DNA from: a virus
Length of the DNA stretch: 32,868 nucleotides
Reading direction: 5' to 3' (one strand)
Virus record (IMG/VR): IMGVR_UViG_3300042520_002253
Location: 1-32,868 of that record
Below, one piece after another: positions 7,034 through 16,714 of this stretch (positions are counted from its first letter, which is position 1; each line of letters starts with the position of its first letter). The position numbers and the translations under genes are program-made. The notes beneath the pieces are model-generated. The model had not been told where the DNA came from. It did not search any database and saw only the letters and a list, made by a program, of their open reading frames with translations.

Positions 7034-9334
7034 TTATTCGGTTATTTTGGTTTCTAAATCTTCGGTTATTTTTAATGTTCCATCCTCCATTATTTTATCA
7101 TAAATAATAGGGTTGTTATTTGTGCCTTCCTCACTTATTTTTGAAGTAATGCAGTAATTTGTTCCCTGCAATTTTTTCATATCAACCAAGCAGCTAAGTG
7201 TAATGATTTGAGAAGTTGTAAAATCAATATCTAAACGCGGTTCATAAGAAATCCCTTTTAATGGGCTTGTTTTGTCTGAATCTATTTCAGTTGATAAAAC
7301 GTATCTTGGTGAACTTTCAGAAGGCTCAATTGTAATTTGTCCGTATGGAAATCCGGAGTAATTAACATTAAAATTGTGAGTAGCTTCAATAAATATCAAA
7401 GCATCTTTTTTTAATGAAGAAACCTCCAACATTGTTGCGTAATCATACAACTTGATTGTACTTGTTATTGTACTATCATCGTAATCTACAAAATTTATGC
7501 TTTTATAAAAATAATCGGCAACACCATTTCTGTTTATTTCTACTTTTAATTTAACTGACCAAGGAGAAGTTTGATAATTAAACCAATTTTTATTGTTTGT
7601 GTTATTTTTCTTGAAAAAAGCATCCGCATTAAATTGTTCTATCCAATATTCCCAATGAATTAAAAAAGGATAATACAATCTTAATTTCATTGATCCACCA
7701 GATAAGGCAGTATTTTGAATTAGATAGGATTGTTTTTTGGCACTTGATAAAGGTAAATTATTTGAAACACTTAAATATTCGTTAACAAAATTTGTCAAAT
7801 CTTGATTGGATAAATCAAAAGAAATAGTTTCTAAATCAAATTCATCAGTTCCATTTTTAGCTATAATTTTACAAGTAACACTTTCATTTGAATCTGCGCT
7901 ATAAATCAATATGTCTGAAATATATCCCAAATCATCCTCAATATTAAAATCGTCATTTGCACTCGGAGTAGATAAATCACTAAAATCAATATTTTGATCA
8001 TGGTTTACTAAAATTGAAAGTTCTGGAGTAATTAATACTCCTACCGGTAATTCAAAAGTCATTTGACCACTAAACAACAAAGTGTTTGTGTTACCAACTT
8101 TCACCCACAAATAAACAAGTCTTTCACTTGTTCCCCTACCTTCAATAAACTTTCCAAATGCAACAGAAGAAGCGTATAATGGATCAATAAGCAATTCCCC
8201 TGCAAATGTTCTTTCACCTCCTAAATCGGTTATTGTTAAATCATTAAGAGTTACACTGTATGGAAAAACATCACTATTGAAATTGTCGGTTATATTCGAA
8301 GCGTTCCAAAGTCCACTTGTTCCAAAAGGTATATAATTTTCTTGTGAAAGTGGTTTGTTTTTATTTAATGCATCGTCAATTGTAATGTATGCAAAACCAA
8401 ATTCAATATCATCAATAAAAATATCGTTTGCAACAATTTCAAAAGTTACTATATTTTGTTTATTATAAAATAATTCATTTGCATCTGAAATAACTGATAA
8501 TACGTTTGAAACTTCAGTGTTAAAACCAGTATCAAAAAAGCCAGTATCTGCAGAATCTTTTATTTGTATTGTTGTAATTCCAAATGTTTCACCTTCATTT
8601 ACTTTAAAATCAATTTTTGAAAATAATTTCCAACAATTTTGACCAATAAAGCTATCTTCTGAAAATAATGAAGGAAATATAAATGTAAATGTAACTTCCC
8701 AATTTTGTTGATTGTGAGTAAATCCATAAGGGTTTACACTATCTGCAATTCTTTTGATTTGTGCATTTGTAACTGCGTAGCTTCCTGATTTTTTTCCTGT
8801 TTGATTTAATGCTAAAGTTGAAGAAACAGCAAGCGCATCCAACCCATTTGCAACAAATCGTGTTACTTCTTGATCAATAAATGATTGTAAACTTGGATTT
8901 TGATTTGTATTATCAACAAAATTTATACCTAATTCAATAGATTTTCTTGTAGTTTCAACAAATAAACAAAGTGTGTTGTCACTTGCACTATTCCAATTGT
9001 TAATGGAAGGCAATCCACTCATTTTTATATACAAATCTCCAACTTCTGAAATTGTACCAGTATATGAATAAGTTACCGTATTTACATTATTTACTGTTTT
9101 CAAATAATATGTTTGACCTACTCGAAAACCTTCATCAATAAAAGAACCTTGTGATTGTGTAATTTGATTGTCAATTGCGTTTATAGTCCAATTGTTAACA
9201 TTAGAAGATTTAGCAAAAATTTCCGTATTTATAGTATATTTTACATCAATCTTATCTCCTGCATTTGCTTTTAAATAAGAAGTTGCATTTCCGTAAATAT
9301 CGGTGTACCTTTTACCTGTTATTTTAATTGGCAT
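7034..9334 (-). CDS. Large minor tail / baseplate protein
   Basis: A 766-aa protein, mainly beta-strand by composition (many Ile/Val/Thr/Asn/Tyr), with no catalytic motif that I recognise. It starts MPIKITGKRYTDIYGNATSY. It follows the tail hub gene and the 69-aa coiled-coil gene and precedes the appendage genes, the usual place for a baseplate or central tail-tip protein in siphoviruses of Bacteroidota. The function is therefore given by position and size. It overlaps the preceding gene by 11 bases. Confidence 0.65.
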   Translation of the reverse strand: MPIKITGKRYTDIYGNATSYLKANAGDKIDVKYTINTEIFAKSSNVNNWTINAIDNQITQSQGSFIDEGFRVGQTYYLKTVNNVNTVTYSYTGTISEVGDLYIKMSGLPSINNWNSASDNTLCLFVETTRKSIELGINFVDNTNQNPSLQSFIDQEVTRFVANGLDALAVSSTLALNQTGKKSGSYAVTNAQIKRIADSVNPYGFTHNQQNWEVTFTFIFPSLFSEDSFIGQNCWKLFSKIDFKVNEGETFGITTIQIKDSADTGFFDTGFNTEVSNVLSVISDANELFYNKQNIVTFEIVANDIFIDDIEFGFAYITIDDALNKNKPLSQENYIPFGTSGLWNASNITDNFNSDVFPYSVTLNDLTITDLGGERTFAGELLIDPLYASSVAFGKFIEGRGTSERLVYLWVKVGNTNTLLFSGQMTFELPVGVLITPELSILVNHDQNIDFSDLSTPSANDDFNIEDDLGYISDILIYSADSNESVTCKIIAKNGTDEFDLETISFDLSNQDLTNFVNEYLSVSNNLPLSSAKKQSYLIQNTALSGGSMKLRLYYPFLIHWEYWIEQFNADAFFKKNNTNNKNWFNYQTSPWSVKLKVEINRNGVADYFYKSINFVDYDDSTITSTIKLYDYATMLEVSSLKKDALIFIEATHNFNVNYSGFPYGQITIEPSESSPRYVLSTEIDSDKTSPLKGISYEPRLDIDFTTSQIITLSCLVDMKKLQGTNYCITSKISEEGTNNNPIIYDKIMEDGTLKITEDLETKITE

Positions 9335-9533
9335 TTTTCAAAATATGATTAAGTGCTTCTAAATCTTTATTTTTTATTGCTTCATCTAATTTATCATAAG
9401 TATTGCGTAACTTATCTAATTCAGACTTTTCAAGCGTATTTTCAGCTTTTTTCATTGAGTTATCTAATTGCATTTTTGTTTTAGCAATAGTAACCTCTAA
9501 ATGAACAAGTAAATTATTAAATACATCTTCCAT
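9324..9533 (-). CDS. Small coiled-coil protein in the tail module
   Basis: A 69-aa protein that looks almost entirely helical, with heptad-like spacing of Leu/Ile and many Lys/Glu (VHLEVTIAKTKMQLDN, LEKSELDKLRNTYDKL). It is probably a coiled coil. It lies between the hub protein and the large baseplate protein, overlapping the latter by 11 bases. It might be a small tail-tip component or an assembly factor; nothing in the sequence decides. Confidence 0.65.
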   Translation of the reverse strand: MEDVFNNLLVHLEVTIAKTKMQLDNSMKKAENTLEKSELDKLRNTYDKLDEAIKNKDLEALNHILKNAN

Positions 9534-9543
9534 AGTTTCAAAA

Positions 9544-11217
9544 TTAATAAACTTTCAAAAGTTTCACGTTATTATTATTTATATTTATTTCTTCTTTATA
9601 GTCAATATAAGCTTTTGTTTTTTCATCAAAATATTCAACTCCTTCGATTTCGCAAACCTTACCATTTATGTTCGCGAAATTATTTCCCAATATACCCGCA
9701 AATTGTGTTTCAGTCATTGCGCATGGTACTTTTGTCCTTTTTATAGTAATACCATTCAGAACTGAATTAATTGAATGAAATTTATCCCACAAATAAGTTG
9801 GGTTTAGAATTGTTGCAGGAGCAGGCTTTGAAACTCCATCGTGAATAATAATTTTTGTAATTCCAAAGAATTGTTGTGTCAATGTTACAACTCCAAGTTT
9901 ACTTTTAGTTGCAGAATAATTTGTTCCTGCAATTGTATCGATTAATGAATATAATTCTTTAAACTTTTTTTCAAGCCAATTTTCGGTTTGTTTTGTAGTT
10001 GCTAATGAATAAGGTATTCGAGCTTCTGAAAGTCCTTTAATCGTATTTAAATCTTGGTTTACAATCTTATTTCTTTCAAGCGAATATTCCGCATTTGCAA
10101 AATCAAAATAATCAAGTGTATTTGAGTCACTTTGATCAGTTTCATAAGTAATTAAATATCTTTTGAAAAGCCTACTAAAATCATATGAATAAGAATCACT
10201 TCTATCTGGCTGCAATGGGAGTGCAACTGAAATTTGATTTTGTGTTATATTTTTTCTGTAATCCCACCTTTCTAAATAAACAGTATCACCAATAATAAAA
10301 GTGTCACCATTAAACATTGTTTCCATTGATTTAATCAATTGACCTAAAGTTGAATTAGTGTCCTCTGCACTTAAATATGGATTATTAAATGGTAAATCTA
10401 AATCATTGGAAAAATAATCAGCAAATTTCTTTTTCCCTTTGTTTATAAATTTTGGTATTAAATTCAAGTTGCGATATTCACCTTCCAAAATTGTTGATTT
10501 AAATTTATATCCTAATTCAGTACACCCTTTTTGACATAGTTCTAAAATATCAGCAGTTTTTGCATATCTTACATTTGGATAATTTAATTCGATAAGATTT
10601 TTTATTAGTTTTTGTGTTTGATAAACTAATATTGATAAATATGCAATTTGAATTGCAAGTTTTATTCCAGACTCAACAATTTTTCCTGTTGCGCTAATAC
10701 CATAAGCAACAATTGAAACAAATTCTTTTGTTGTTGTTGCTAATTCTCTGGTTTGATCTGCAATTGCCATTGACAAAGAAAAAATAGAAATTGAAAGAAC
10801 TAATGACCGTGTCACTTTATCTTCAGGTTCAATTATATATCCAACTTCTCTTCCTATAATTGTTTGTTTAATTGCAAGATATTCAAATGTTAAACCATTT
10901 GCCTGCTCAAAAAAATTATCATACGAAAAACGCGGTTTAATTCTACATTCAATATCTTTATCTCTTATTGTAAAATCGTTTGTTACATCAATATAATAAG
11001 GTAATTTTTTACCTGCAATTTCAATATAATAAGGAATTCCCTCTTGCCAACCAACATTTTGAATATGCTTTTCGATTTCAGTTTTACCTTCATTTGGTAA
11101 TACAATTGTATCTGCAGACATTTTAACTTCATCTAATTGAGTTCGAAAGTTGACTTGAATACCTATTTCGTTTTCGTTCCTTGGTGAAACTTGAATATCA
11201 TTGATAAAATGCTTCAT
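9544..11217 (-). CDS. Distal tail / hub protein with internal hydrophobic segments
   Basis: A 557-aa protein directly downstream of the tape measure gene, where siphoviruses encode the distal tail and tail-tip hub proteins. The N-terminal 110 residues are beta-rich (YYIEIAGKKLPYYIDVTNDF). Residues about 135-205 contain two long hydrophobic stretches (SLVLSISIFSLSMAIA and KLAIQIAYLSILVY) with a Thr/Lys linker, resembling membrane helices. The remainder is soluble-looking and beta-rich. The segments might insert into the host envelope during DNA entry; this is inference. No lysozyme or peptidase motif is visible. Confidence 0.68.
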   Translation of the reverse strand: MKHFINDIQVSPRNENEIGIQVNFRTQLDEVKMSADTIVLPNEGKTEIEKHIQNVGWQEGIPYYIEIAGKKLPYYIDVTNDFTIRDKDIECRIKPRFSYDNFFEQANGLTFEYLAIKQTIIGREVGYIIEPEDKVTRSLVLSISIFSLSMAIADQTRELATTTKEFVSIVAYGISATGKIVESGIKLAIQIAYLSILVYQTQKLIKNLIELNYPNVRYAKTADILELCQKGCTELGYKFKSTILEGEYRNLNLIPKFINKGKKKFADYFSNDLDLPFNNPYLSAEDTNSTLGQLIKSMETMFNGDTFIIGDTVYLERWDYRKNITQNQISVALPLQPDRSDSYSYDFSRLFKRYLITYETDQSDSNTLDYFDFANAEYSLERNKIVNQDLNTIKGLSEARIPYSLATTKQTENWLEKKFKELYSLIDTIAGTNYSATKSKLGVVTLTQQFFGITKIIIHDGVSKPAPATILNPTYLWDKFHSINSVLNGITIKRTKVPCAMTETQFAGILGNNFANINGKVCEIEGVEYFDEKTKAYIDYKEEININNNNVKLLKVY

Positions 11218-11235
11218 TATAATAAATTTTTAAGA

Positions 11236-14124
11236 TTAGGAAATTCTCATTCTATTTCTTGTAATTGTATTTCCTTTTGTGACTGTTTCAACAATATGCA
11301 TTACACCTCCAATTATTTCACCAACCTCAACATTTGAAACCGGTTTATCTTCAATTGCTTTTCTTAGTTCTTGTAATTCGTTTACAAGCACACCTGTTTG
11401 CCAACTTGGTGATATTTGCGCTGCTCCTTCATGTTGGTACATTAATTTACCCATTCTTCTATCTTCTGCAATTTTGGTAATTTCACTTGTTGTAAGTCCA
11501 GTATTACCAATTCCCATTCTTTTGGTTTGTTCTCCTGTGAAAATTGATTCATCTTTATCAACCCTAACAATATATTGATCGCGTGTTACTCCGTTCAAAT
11601 GTGGCGCACCTAATTTATCCCCAACTGTAGTTTCAGTACCATCGTAGTTTGTTGATAAAGATTGAATAAATGCTTGTAATACCGAAATATCACTAATTGT
11701 TTTTATAACCGGATTCTTTACATCTTTATTATTGGCATTATTTGAATATGCTTCAAAAACAGATGCAGCAAGTTTTATATTTTCTTGTTTTTTCAATTCT
11801 TTTTCTTTTTTCTTTTGTGCTTCAGCTTGTAATTTTTCATTTTGAAGTAATGATTTTTCCGCTGTAATATTTCCATTAATAGCCATTTGCTCTAAATAAG
11901 TTTGTTGTTTACCTAATGCTTCTAATTCTTTATCAATTTGTTTTACTCGGTTTTGTGATTGAAGAATGAAATAGTCTGCACTTGCTTTTGCTAATGCGTT
12001 CAAATTTTTATACAACAATTCTTTTCTTTTCTTTTCATCTTCTGCTAATTTTTTGTCTTCATCATCTTTCTTTTTTTGTTGATCATCATAATATTTGAAC
12101 CATTCATCTGAAAGTTCTTTCATTATATTGTTTTTTTCTTCTTCACCATCTTGTGTGATTTTATTCAAATCATCTTTGTATTGTTCTGCTTCTAAAACTC
12201 CTTGTTTATCATAATCAATTTTTAATTCTGAAATTGAATCTTGATATGCTTTGTATTCTTTTGTTCCTTTTTTGTAAATATCTCTATCCTTTTCTAATTC
12301 TTTTAATTTAGCTTCATATTCCTTTGTACGAACTTCCTCACTGGCATTAAAGTTTTCTTCCAATGCTTTTGTTTTTATATCTTCTTGCTCTTTTAAAATT
12401 CGCTCTATTTCAGTTAGTTCTCCTTCACCAACTGTTTTAATGTTTTCTTTTTGTTTATCAACTTCTGCTTTTAAATCACGTTGATTTTTTTCTAATCCTC
12501 TTTTATTTTGTAAATCAATTAATTTTGCTAAAATTTCAATATATTTTGAAGTGTAAAGATTTAATTCTTTTTGTGTTTTAATTTTACCTTTGTCTGATTC
12601 AGACCATTGATCAGTCAATACTTTATTTTTCCCAATACTAAAACCATAATATTGAAGCCTTTTATCTGCATCAATCAATCCCTGTTCTAATTCAGCAATT
12701 CGATTAGTAGTTTTTGTTATACCAAATTGTTCTTCAGCTTGTGCCTTATTAAAGTCTTTTAATCCTTTTGTTCTAATATCATAAGAAGCTTTTTGAACAA
12801 ACAATGTTTCTCGCAATGTATTTAACTCATTACGCATTGATTCTTGTTTTACTAAATTTCGTGAAATTAAATCTTCATTTTTTTTAATTAAAAATTCAGC
12901 TTTTTTAAAGTTTATATATTCTTGAACTGAATTATTTAACTGCTCTTGAAACTTTTTTTCATCACTTAAATTTTGTAATGTAGTTCCATATTGATCATTA
13001 ATAGTTTTAATTAAATCACTTCTTTCTTTACTACCTCTATTGGTTTGTTTTAATGCAATTAATAATCCAACATACATTGCGCTTTCTTGTGCAATATATT
13101 CAGTTTGTTTTTTTCTATCTTCTTCAATTCTTTTTTGCTTTTTATTCATTTCTTCCAATTCTTTATTGGCTGGTATTAATGCTTTTGAAACCCAATCAAT
13201 CATTTTAGCACCATACAAAGTAAGAAGCGTTACACCTAAGCTTAAAGCTGTTCCCCATGAAAAAATTGAAGCACCTAATTGAGAAAGTGCGCTTTTGGTT
13301 TCAAGTCCTTGCGCTTTTAGTTCGACATTTGCCTTTTTTATCTTTTGAAGTTCATCAAAAAACATCGGTAAGTTATTTGAAATTGCCATGAATCCAGTTG
13401 ATACTGAATTTGCAAATGCAGGCATCTCTCTTGTAAGTTGGTTTACTGAATTGCTTAATCCGTTCCAACCACTCGCGTAATTACCAACATTACGTTGATG
13501 ATTACCCATCGTTGCATCAACTTTCTTTAATGCAGTATCATAAGTATTTATTCTTTTTTCAAGAACACCATAGCGAAACTCCTCTTTTGCGCTCAATTGT
13601 GCGCCTAATTCCTTTTTTATAGCTAAATCCCTATATTCATTACGCAACTTGTTGAGGGAAGCGTTTACGCGGTTGTATGCGCTCTGTAAACGTGTTTGAT
13701 TTGCAAGTTCTTTTTCAGAAGCTTTGTTTAACCTTTCTTTTTCCTTGGTTTGTCTTTCAGATTCTTTCGTTTGTGCAATTGTACCTTTTAAAACTTCATT
13801 ATCTAATTTAGCCTTTTGCTGTTGAGTTTTTAATTGCTCCTGCTCTACTTTTTCACGTAACTGGATAGCTTTTGCAAGTTCATTCTCAACCTTTATTTGT
13901 TCTTTTTGTAATTTTGTCGCGTTTTCAGTGGCTTTTACTAAATCATTCATTGATTTAACTGAATCTAACTTTGAGTTTTTTAATACCTCTTTGGTTACAT
14001 TAGCTGTAATTTTGAACTCACTATTTAATTCAGTCAATTTAATAATCAATGCATCTGCACTTGCAATTGTATTTTTAAATAAATCTTCTTGTACGACATC
14101 GGTCGACATTACCTTTTTAGCCAT
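11236..14124 (-). CDS. Tape measure protein
   Basis: A 962-aa protein, the longest gene of the genome, and the scaffold that sets tail length. Residues about 40-200 and most of 325-820 are Lys/Glu/Gln-rich with coiled-coil character. A GNHQRNVGNYASGW segment lies near 208-221 and a hydrophobic stretch near 285-308 (LGASIFSWGTALSLGVTLLT). At about 1.5 angstrom per residue, a family rule of thumb, the tail would be near 144 nm. It follows two small genes after the tail tube, where tail-assembly chaperones normally sit, and overlaps the second by 8 bases. Confidence 0.92.
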   Translation of the reverse strand: MAKKVMSTDVVQEDLFKNTIASADALIIKLTELNSEFKITANVTKEVLKNSKLDSVKSMNDLVKATENATKLQKEQIKVENELAKAIQLREKVEQEQLKTQQQKAKLDNEVLKGTIAQTKESERQTKEKERLNKASEKELANQTRLQSAYNRVNASLNKLRNEYRDLAIKKELGAQLSAKEEFRYGVLEKRINTYDTALKKVDATMGNHQRNVGNYASGWNGLSNSVNQLTREMPAFANSVSTGFMAISNNLPMFFDELQKIKKANVELKAQGLETKSALSQLGASIFSWGTALSLGVTLLTLYGAKMIDWVSKALIPANKELEEMNKKQKRIEEDRKKQTEYIAQESAMYVGLLIALKQTNRGSKERSDLIKTINDQYGTTLQNLSDEKKFQEQLNNSVQEYINFKKAEFLIKKNEDLISRNLVKQESMRNELNTLRETLFVQKASYDIRTKGLKDFNKAQAEEQFGITKTTNRIAELEQGLIDADKRLQYYGFSIGKNKVLTDQWSESDKGKIKTQKELNLYTSKYIEILAKLIDLQNKRGLEKNQRDLKAEVDKQKENIKTVGEGELTEIERILKEQEDIKTKALEENFNASEEVRTKEYEAKLKELEKDRDIYKKGTKEYKAYQDSISELKIDYDKQGVLEAEQYKDDLNKITQDGEEEKNNIMKELSDEWFKYYDDQQKKKDDEDKKLAEDEKKRKELLYKNLNALAKASADYFILQSQNRVKQIDKELEALGKQQTYLEQMAINGNITAEKSLLQNEKLQAEAQKKKEKELKKQENIKLAASVFEAYSNNANNKDVKNPVIKTISDISVLQAFIQSLSTNYDGTETTVGDKLGAPHLNGVTRDQYIVRVDKDESIFTGEQTKRMGIGNTGLTTSEITKIAEDRRMGKLMYQHEGAAQISPSWQTGVLVNELQELRKAIEDKPVSNVEVGEIIGGVMHIVETVTKGNTITRNRMRIS

Positions 14125-14581
14125 TTTCTACATTTTTATTGTCATTTGAATACTTTTTCATTAAAGCATCAAATTGAGTTTTAGTACATATTTTCCAATC
14201 AATAAAATATCCAAAATGTTTGGATAAGGTCGCAATAATATCTTCTATTGTTGCTGTATTGCTGTTCATTGAATTTTTGATTTTTTGAATCTCTAATTCA
14301 ATAAGATTTAGTTTTGTATTTAAGAATTTATCCCCAGTAATAACCCTGTCACAAAGCAATAAACCTTTCTTCTGGACCAACTTTGCTATTTTTAATAATT
14401 CTCCATTCAATCCAACCTCATCAATATATTTTGCGTGAATCAATTCAAACGCTTCTTTACATTCTTGATATGTAATACTTTCATCTTCTTGAATCAAAAT
14501 GTATCTAAATTGTTCTTCAATACATTTCACCCAATTAAATAATGGTATTTCGTTAGCTGATTTGTAGAACTTTTGCGACAT
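14117..14581 (-). CDS. Putative tail assembly chaperone
   Basis: A 154-aa, mostly helical protein (FNWVKCIEEQFRYI, CKEAFELIHAKYIDEVGL) immediately upstream of the tape measure gene. This is the standard position of the tail assembly chaperone that coats the tape measure during tail building. No sequence family was recognised, so the call rests on position. It begins inside the last codons of the previous gene in the +1 frame, with its own ATG, and ends 8 bases inside the tape measure gene. A canonical -1 slippery heptamer was not seen in the overlap. Confidence 0.6.
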   Translation of the reverse strand: MSQKFYKSANEIPLFNWVKCIEEQFRYILIQEDESITYQECKEAFELIHAKYIDEVGLNGELLKIAKLVQKKGLLLCDRVITGDKFLNTKLNLIELEIQKIKNSMNSNTATIEDIIATLSKHFGYFIDWKICTKTQFDALMKKYSNDNKNVENG

Positions 14582-15002
14582 AATTTTGATATTTTGGTAT
14601 TAATATTTCAGCTAATTTGTCTTTACTTTCTTGTGTTAATCCAACTATTGCAGTAGTATATTTATCAAACAAATTTTGTTCTCCTTTTTTTCCATTTCCA
14701 TCAATGTTTAAATTATCTGTTGAAACAGTCACAAACAATGAATTGTAAAATGCTCCAGTATCTTCTAAAGTATAAGGAGTTCCTGCAACTTTATTAGGCT
14801 TAAGCATTTCTGTATAAATAGAATAAAGTCCAATAATATCCCCATCTCCATCAATACCTTTTTGCAATTGATCGTTTTTAAGTATCTCTAATATTTTATT
14901 TTTTGTATCTGAATCAATAGCTTCCAACCAAGCAAAAACAACATTTAATTTTTTTGCTCTATTGCTCAATAAACCTAAATCGCTTCCTAACAAATCAATC
15001 AT
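14553..15002 (-). CDS. Small protein between tail tube and chaperone (tail module)
   Basis: A 149-aa acidic protein (MIDLLGSDLGLLSNRAKKLN...). The segment EDTGAFYNSLFVTVSTDNLN is reminiscent of tail-completion/neck proteins, which often have a DTG...S motif, but the match is weak. It lies between the tail tube gene, after a terminator-like hairpin, and the presumed chaperone. It may be a first tail assembly chaperone, a tail completion protein or another minor morphogenesis factor. There is no signal peptide or membrane segment. Confidence 0.6.
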   Translation of the reverse strand: MIDLLGSDLGLLSNRAKKLNVVFAWLEAIDSDTKNKILEILKNDQLQKGIDGDGDIIGLYSIYTEMLKPNKVAGTPYTLEDTGAFYNSLFVTVSTDNLNIDGNGKKGEQNLFDKYTTAIVGLTQESKDKLAEILIPKYQNYVAKVLQIS

Positions 15003-15010
15003 ACATCAAA

Positions 15011-15043
15011 AATAAAAAAAGGGGTGCAATAATACACCCCTTT
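15011..15043 (-). terminator. Terminator-like hairpin after the tail tube gene
   Basis: A 9-bp stem AAAGGGGTG/CACCCCTTT (15018-15026 with 15035-15043) and an 8-base loop, followed on the minus strand by a T-rich run. It sits between the tail tube gene and the genes behind it, with no promoter seen afterwards. It probably ends a fraction of transcripts and so lowers downstream expression. Confidence 0.8.
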
Positions 15044-15068
15044 AACCTATAAATAATAATCTCAAAGA

Positions 15069-15992
15069 TTACGCATCAACAAAATCTAAAGTTGTTTTTG
15101 CAATTCCATCTTTTTGTAAAGTAAGAGTTAAATTGCTTGTTGAACCTGATATTGCTGTAAATGTAGCTGTATATCTTCCTGCAATTGTTGAACTTTCAAC
15201 AACTGTAATTGATACCGAAGCAGCAAGCGTGTTGTCATATAATGACAAGTCAGCAGTAACAAGTCCTTCAACAGCAATACGATTTAATGCTGTCCCTTGT
15301 TTAGCTTTTACATCAAAAACAACATTGGTTGAAGTTTTAGAAACGAAAGTAATATCCGCTTCTAAAAGTGGCTCTAAATCGTTAATATCAAAACCTAACT
15401 CTTCTGCTGTAAGCATCCATGTTTTTGAATCTTTCAACAAACGATTGTAATCAAATGCAACCATCAATCTAGATACAGTTGTATCTTCTGCTTCAACAAA
15501 TTTTGTCGAAAATGATTTTTTGTCGATTTGAATTGGATATAAATCCGTTGAATCATCACTTGTTTTGAAACCTTTGAAGTTTCCATCAATGTCTATTTCA
15601 AAAACACCAGTTTCACCGCATCCGTGACCTTCGTAACGTGCTTCTAATTGAGCAGGAACATCATAATGTTCACCTGTGAACTCTTTTTTACCTTTTTTCA
15701 CTTCATACTTACGGTCGCTTGGAGCAGTATCATAAATGTTGTCTCCTTTTGGTCGTTTTACATTCTCAAAAATTGGAGACAAATAAAGTCTTTTTGATGG
15801 ATCAGGTTCGTTGATTAAGCCTTGGAAAAAAGCTTCATCAATTGTTCCAGTTAAATCAATTTTGTTTTTAACTCCTGTTGAATCGTAAATAGGCATCCAA
15901 CCTAATTTGTTCAATACGGAAAAACGTGGCGCGCAGGAATTAACTCCAAGGTTACCTAAACCGCCACCATCACATAAACATCCTAATGACAT
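15069..15992 (-). CDS. Major tail tube protein with C-terminal Ig-like domain
   Basis: A 307-aa protein. The N-terminus is unusual, Cys- and Gly-rich (MSLGCLCDGGGLGNLGVNSC). The middle (KGKKEFTGEHYDVPAQLEAR) and the size fit a tail tube subunit. The last about 90 residues (from DITFVSKTSTNVVFDVKAKQ) are beta-rich with Thr/Ser/Val and look like an Ig-like decoration domain, common on tail tubes. It sits between the neck genes and the tape measure block and is followed at once by a terminator-like hairpin, as the capsid gene is, consistent with high expression. The family assignment is by position and composition. Confidence 0.7.
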   Translation of the reverse strand: MSLGCLCDGGGLGNLGVNSCAPRFSVLNKLGWMPIYDSTGVKNKIDLTGTIDEAFFQGLINEPDPSKRLYLSPIFENVKRPKGDNIYDTAPSDRKYEVKKGKKEFTGEHYDVPAQLEARYEGHGCGETGVFEIDIDGNFKGFKTSDDSTDLYPIQIDKKSFSTKFVEAEDTTVSRLMVAFDYNRLLKDSKTWMLTAEELGFDINDLEPLLEADITFVSKTSTNVVFDVKAKQGTALNRIAVEGLVTADLSLYDNTLAASVSITVVESSTIAGRYTATFTAISGSTSNLTLTLQKDGIAKTTLDFVDA

Positions 15993-16009
15993 AATTTCTA
16001 TTTTTTAAA

Positions 16010-16714
16010 TTAACAATTGCACTTATTTTTTTTGTAAATATTCAAGGTTATTCTCAATTCAACACCCGAAAGGTTATCATTTAAAATATTCTCAAATACT
16101 CCTTTTTCTTTTTCATTCCCAAACCTTGTTATGGTTCGGATATCAACACTTGAATATTCTTTGAAAATTGGATTGTTGCGCACAACATTCAAAAATTCAT
16201 CTTTCAAGTTCAGCATCGGTGAAACGACATTTTTTCTAAAATCTTCATTCAGTCCGTTACTTGGATCAATATCATCTAAGAAAAACAATCTCAAAGAACT
16301 ATCTCTTTCAATTACCGATTGTTTCCCATATTCAACCTCTCCAATATTTTCAATCAACCAAATCAAAGGAAGGATATCATTTGTTTTTTGTCGTTTTAAA
16401 GTCAATTCATTATTTGCGCTCGTATGCGTTCCAAATAAGAATTTTGGAGTAACAATATTTAAAACATCTTTCGAAGTGATATTTGTTGCTCCTGTTGGCT
16501 TTTTTAGTGTAACAACACCCAAAGAACTTATTGAAATTACCTTCCAAAGTTTATCGCTTGAATCCTTAACATATTGCCCAACTCGAACCCATTTATTATT
16601 GCAAAATTCAATATTTTGATTACCACTTGTAAGTGCGGAAGCTGAAACAACTTTCACACTTGTGTTTATTTTATCAAATATTTCAGATTGCACTAAATCG
16701 TAAATGTCTCTCAT
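16010..16714 (-). CDS. Head-tail connector or tail terminator candidate
   Basis: A 234-aa protein (MRDIYDLVQSEIFDKINTSV...). A beta-rich segment (VRVGQYVKDSSDKLWKVISI) is followed by a mixed alpha/beta region and a Lys/Cys-rich end (YKKNKCNC). It lies between the 166-aa adaptor candidate and the tail tube, where HK97-like phages encode stopper and tail terminator proteins. The call rests on this position. It shares one base with the stop of the preceding gene (TAATG). Confidence 0.6.
   Translation of the reverse strand: MRDIYDLVQSEIFDKINTSVKVVSASALTSGNQNIEFCNNKWVRVGQYVKDSSDKLWKVISISSLGVVTLKKPTGATNITSKDVLNIVTPKFLFGTHTSANNELTLKRQKTNDILPLIWLIENIGEVEYGKQSVIERDSSLRLFFLDDIDPSNGLNEDFRKNVVSPMLNLKDEFLNVVRNNPIFKEYSSVDIRTITRFGNEKEKGVFENILNDNLSGVELRITLNIYKKNKCNC

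Noticed and set aside
13040-13282. Plus-strand ORFs inside the tape measure and other large genes
   Set aside because: They are antisense shadows: no start context, no promoter, composition of reverse-complemented coding sequence.
14553-14581. Programmed frameshift joining the two genes before the tape measure gene
   Set aside because: The second gene lies in the +1 frame with its own ATG, and no canonical X-XXY-YYZ slippery heptamer was seen in the overlap.
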